Below, one piece after another: positions 23,427 to 24,903 of a DNA stretch of 24,903 nt. The stretch lies in contig NZVS01000002.1 of assembly GCA_002701555.1 (NCBI GenBank), positions 1 to 24,903 on the forward strand, given 5' to 3'. Below the pieces are notes generated by a model that was not told where the DNA came from, did not search any database, and saw nothing but the letters and a program-made list of their open reading frames with translations. Every line of letters begins with the position of its first letter. Position 1 is the stretch's first letter. The stretch comes from Alphaproteobacteria bacterium (GTDB taxonomy: Bacteria; Pseudomonadota; Alphaproteobacteria; Micavibrionales; Micavibrionaceae). A program made the translations under genes and the position numbers.

Positions 23427-23799
23427 TTCCCCAAACCTCCTTGTTGATGAGTAAAAGGGCGTTTTCTCTGGACACGCCCGTTCCGTCCTGTTTATAGAAC
23501 ACAACCTTTTTACGGCCGCGCTCTTCCTTCCCCTCGTTAAAATATAGCCGGGTACCAGCAACATCACCTGAGATATCAATAAGCTTAGACTTCCCGTTCA
23601 TAATGGAAATCAGGTTCATAACCTTCTTTTCAGATAAATTTACCTCTTCCGATAAATCAAGCACAGTGTACTGGCCAACAGGCATGTATCCCGCTTGCGC
23701 ATCCAGCGCCATAATCTCATATGACCGTTTATGGTGTGGATTGTGCTTATAAGTAAATTTTGTTGCCGCTTTGGCAGATGAAAAATTTTTGTCTAGCAT
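23419..23799 (-). CDS. Hypothetical protein, 126 aa, family not recognised
   Basis: The frame is complete and lies between rapZ and ahcY on the opposite strand, divergent from ahcY across 136 nt. The protein is basic near its N-terminus (KAATKFTYKHNPHHKRSYEI, about 10-29) and has no signal peptide or membrane segment. A helical stretch LSEEVNLSEKKVMNLISIMNGK (49-70) followed by beta-like strands might be a small helix-turn-helix-wing arrangement, but this is weak. The rest is rich in charged residues (NEGKEERGRKKVVFYKQ near 88-104). Only a weak ribosome site (AAAGAAG) precedes the ATG. I do not know its function. Confidence 0.62.
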   Translation of the reverse strand: MLDKNFSSAKAATKFTYKHNPHHKRSYEIMALDAQAGYMPVGQYTVLDLSEEVNLSEKKVMNLISIMNGKSKLIDISGDVAGTRLYFNEGKEERGRKKVVFYKQDGTGVSRENALLLINKEVWGNA

Positions 23800-23935
23800 A
23801 GTAATTCTAACTTCTTTCGACTTTGAATAAGTCTTGATTTTTGGCCTCTGATGCTTAATTATGGCTCGGAAAAGTAAAGATTTTACTAAATACTTTCTTA
23901 AATTTTACAAACTTTGAAACCGCAAGGAAATTAAA
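23800..23935. promoter_or_regulatory. Divergent intergenic region between the 126-aa gene and ahcY
   Basis: This AT-rich 136-nt gap must hold promoters for two divergent genes. A weak plus-strand candidate is TTGATT near 23833 and TAATTA about 16 nt further on. No hairpin, riboswitch core or regulator palindrome was convincing. Confidence 0.3.
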
Positions 23936-24903
23936 ATGTCAGTTGCCGCCAAAACCGTAGAAAATGATTATAAAGTCAAAGATATTTCACTCGCCGAATG
24001 GGGCCGTAAGGAAATTGAATTGGCCGAAATTGAAATGCCGGGTCTAATGGCGTTGCGCGAAGAATACAAGGGTAAGTCGCCCCTTAAAGGTGCGCGCATT
24101 TCAGGATGCCTTCACATGACAATCCAGACAGCGGTACTTATTGAAACCTTGCAGGCTTTGGGTGCCGAAGTACGCTGGAGCTCCTGCAATGTTTTCTCAA
24201 CACAAGATCATGCAGCAGCAGCCATTGCCGCAATAGGTACGCCCGTATTTGCATGGAAGGGTGAGACAGAAGAAGAATATATCTGGTGCATTGAACAGAC
24301 TATTAATGGTCCGGATGGCTGGAAGCCAAATATGATATTGGATGACGGGGCTGACCTAACGCAGTTGATGCATGAAAAATATCCGCAATATTTCGATGAC
24401 ATTAAGGGGATATCAGAAGAAACTACAACAGGCGTGCTTCGCCTATATGATCTTGCAAAAAAAGGTAAGCTTCTGGCCCCTGCCATCAATGTTAATGACT
24501 CTGTTACAAAATCAAAGTTTGATAATAAATACGGGTGCCGAGAGTCTTTGGTTGATGCCGTACGCCGCGCAACAGATGTAATGCTGGCCGGAAAAGTGGC
24601 TGTGGTTGCAGGTTATGGTGACGTGGGTAAAGGATCTGCCGAATCTCTTCGCCAAGCCGGTGCCCGTGTACTGGTCACAGAAGTTGATCCAATCTGCGCG
24701 CTACAGGCCGCAATGGAAGGTTACGAAGTGGTCACAATGGAAAATGCGGCAACCCGCGCCGACATTTTTGTAACAGCAACCGGAAACAAAGATATTATTA
24801 CAGTCGATCACATGCGTGACATGAAGGACATGGCAATTGTCTGTAATATCGGGCATTTCGACAATGAAATTCAGGTTGAGCCAATCCGCAATATGAAATG
24901 GAC
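23936..24903 (+). CDS. ahcY: Adenosylhomocysteinase, N-terminal part (cut by window edge)
   Basis: The frame begins at the ATG 23936-23938 after AAGGAAA and is open to the window end, giving 322 codons of an enzyme usually near 430-470 residues. It hydrolyses S-adenosyl-homocysteine to homocysteine and adenosine, which relieves inhibition of methyltransferases. Typical segments are GCLHMTIQTAVLIETL, FAWKGETEEEYIWC, NDSVTKSKFDNKYG with the substrate-binding lysine and aspartate near residue 186, and the NAD-binding VAGYGDVGKGSAESL near 223-237. The gene follows the chvIG-rapZ block as in many alphaproteobacteria but is separated from it by two minus-strand frames. No SAM or SAH riboswitch was recognised in the 136-nt leader region. 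Confidence 0.97.
   Translation, partial: MSVAAKTVENDYKVKDISLAEWGRKEIELAEIEMPGLMALREEYKGKSPLKGARISGCLHMTIQTAVLIETLQALGAEVRWSSCNVFSTQDHAAAAIAAIGTPVFAWKGETEEEYIWCIEQTINGPDGWKPNMILDDGADLTQLMHEKYPQYFDDIKGISEETTTGVLRLYDLAKKGKLLAPAINVNDSVTKSKFDNKYGCRESLVDAVRRATDVMLAGKVAVVAGYGDVGKGSAESLRQAGARVLVTEVDPICALQAAMEGYEVVTMENAATRADIFVTATGNKDIITVDHMRDMKDMAIVCNIGHFDNEIQVEPIRNMKW

Noticed and set aside
23427..23579. Longer version of the 39-aa frame starting at 23579
   Set aside because: The extra 51 residues lie fully inside the 126-aa gene in another frame. The GGAGG site supports only the start at 23426.
23800..23935. SAH or SAM riboswitch before ahcY
   Set aside because: No conserved core sequence or nested stems of SAM-II, SAM/SAH or SAH types could be recognised in this short AT-rich leader.
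23926..24903. Possible pseudogene or truncation of ahcY
   Set aside because: The frame is uninterrupted to the window end and all expected motifs are present. It is only cut by the window.

Overview
The window reads as a chromosomal segment of an alphaproteobacterium. The evidence is a ChvI/ChvG-type two-component pair followed by rapZ and ahcY, the gene order trpA-accD-folC, an alphaproteobacterial-type SdhC/SdhD/SdhA/SdhB set, and an RsmB/NOP-family methyltransferase start. By eye the DNA is moderately AT-rich. I see no transposase, phage, tRNA, rRNA or CRISPR signature, so this looks like a chromosomal backbone with lineage-specific gene order. The exact genus cannot be told from the sequence alone.

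Left part (1-6545). A truncated RsmB-like rRNA methyltransferase gene runs off the left edge on the minus strand. Next come a hairpin terminator and a minus-strand pair, DUF1761 membrane protein and sdhB. Divergent from sdhB is a two-gene plus-strand cassette, an SGNH/AlgJ-like protein and an MBOAT (AlgI/DltB-like) O-acyltransferase, probably for O-acylation of an exported glycan. An orphan 109-residue protein (minus), an aldo/keto reductase (plus, with a terminator hairpin) and a soluble GGDEF protein (minus) follow.

Middle part (6588-12833, all minus). A probable promoter at 11798-11825 drives sdhC-sdhD-sdhA. Where sdhB would be expected there is instead, 12 nt after sdhA, a large phosphoethanolamine-transferase-like membrane sulfatase with an extra C-terminal GDPD-like phosphodiesterase domain, and then the GGDEF gene. 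sdhB lies about 7.35 kb away behind genes on both strands. Upstream of sdhC is a USG-1-like homologue of aspartate-semialdehyde dehydrogenase that lacks the catalytic cysteine and substrate-binding residues.

Right part (12901-24903). A tightly packed plus-strand series runs hybrid histidine kinase, GyrI-like protein, trpA, accD, folC, HipA-like kinase, chvI, chvG and rapZ, with several stop/start overlaps. It joins amino-acid, fatty-acid and folate synthesis to stress and envelope signalling. trpA has no trpB beside it, the HipA-like kinase has no HipB beside it, and the hprK/PTS genes that often accompany chvIG-rapZ are absent. A minus-strand orphan (126 aa), a possible 39-aa small protein with a strong Shine-Dalgarno sequence, and the first three quarters of ahcY (plus) close the window.

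The least ordinary items are the phosphoethanolamine transferase-GDPD fusion in the sdhB slot, the split sdh locus, the catalytically dead USG-1-like protein, the HipB-less HipA kinase beside ChvI/ChvG, and the small coupled ORF at 23307-23426.
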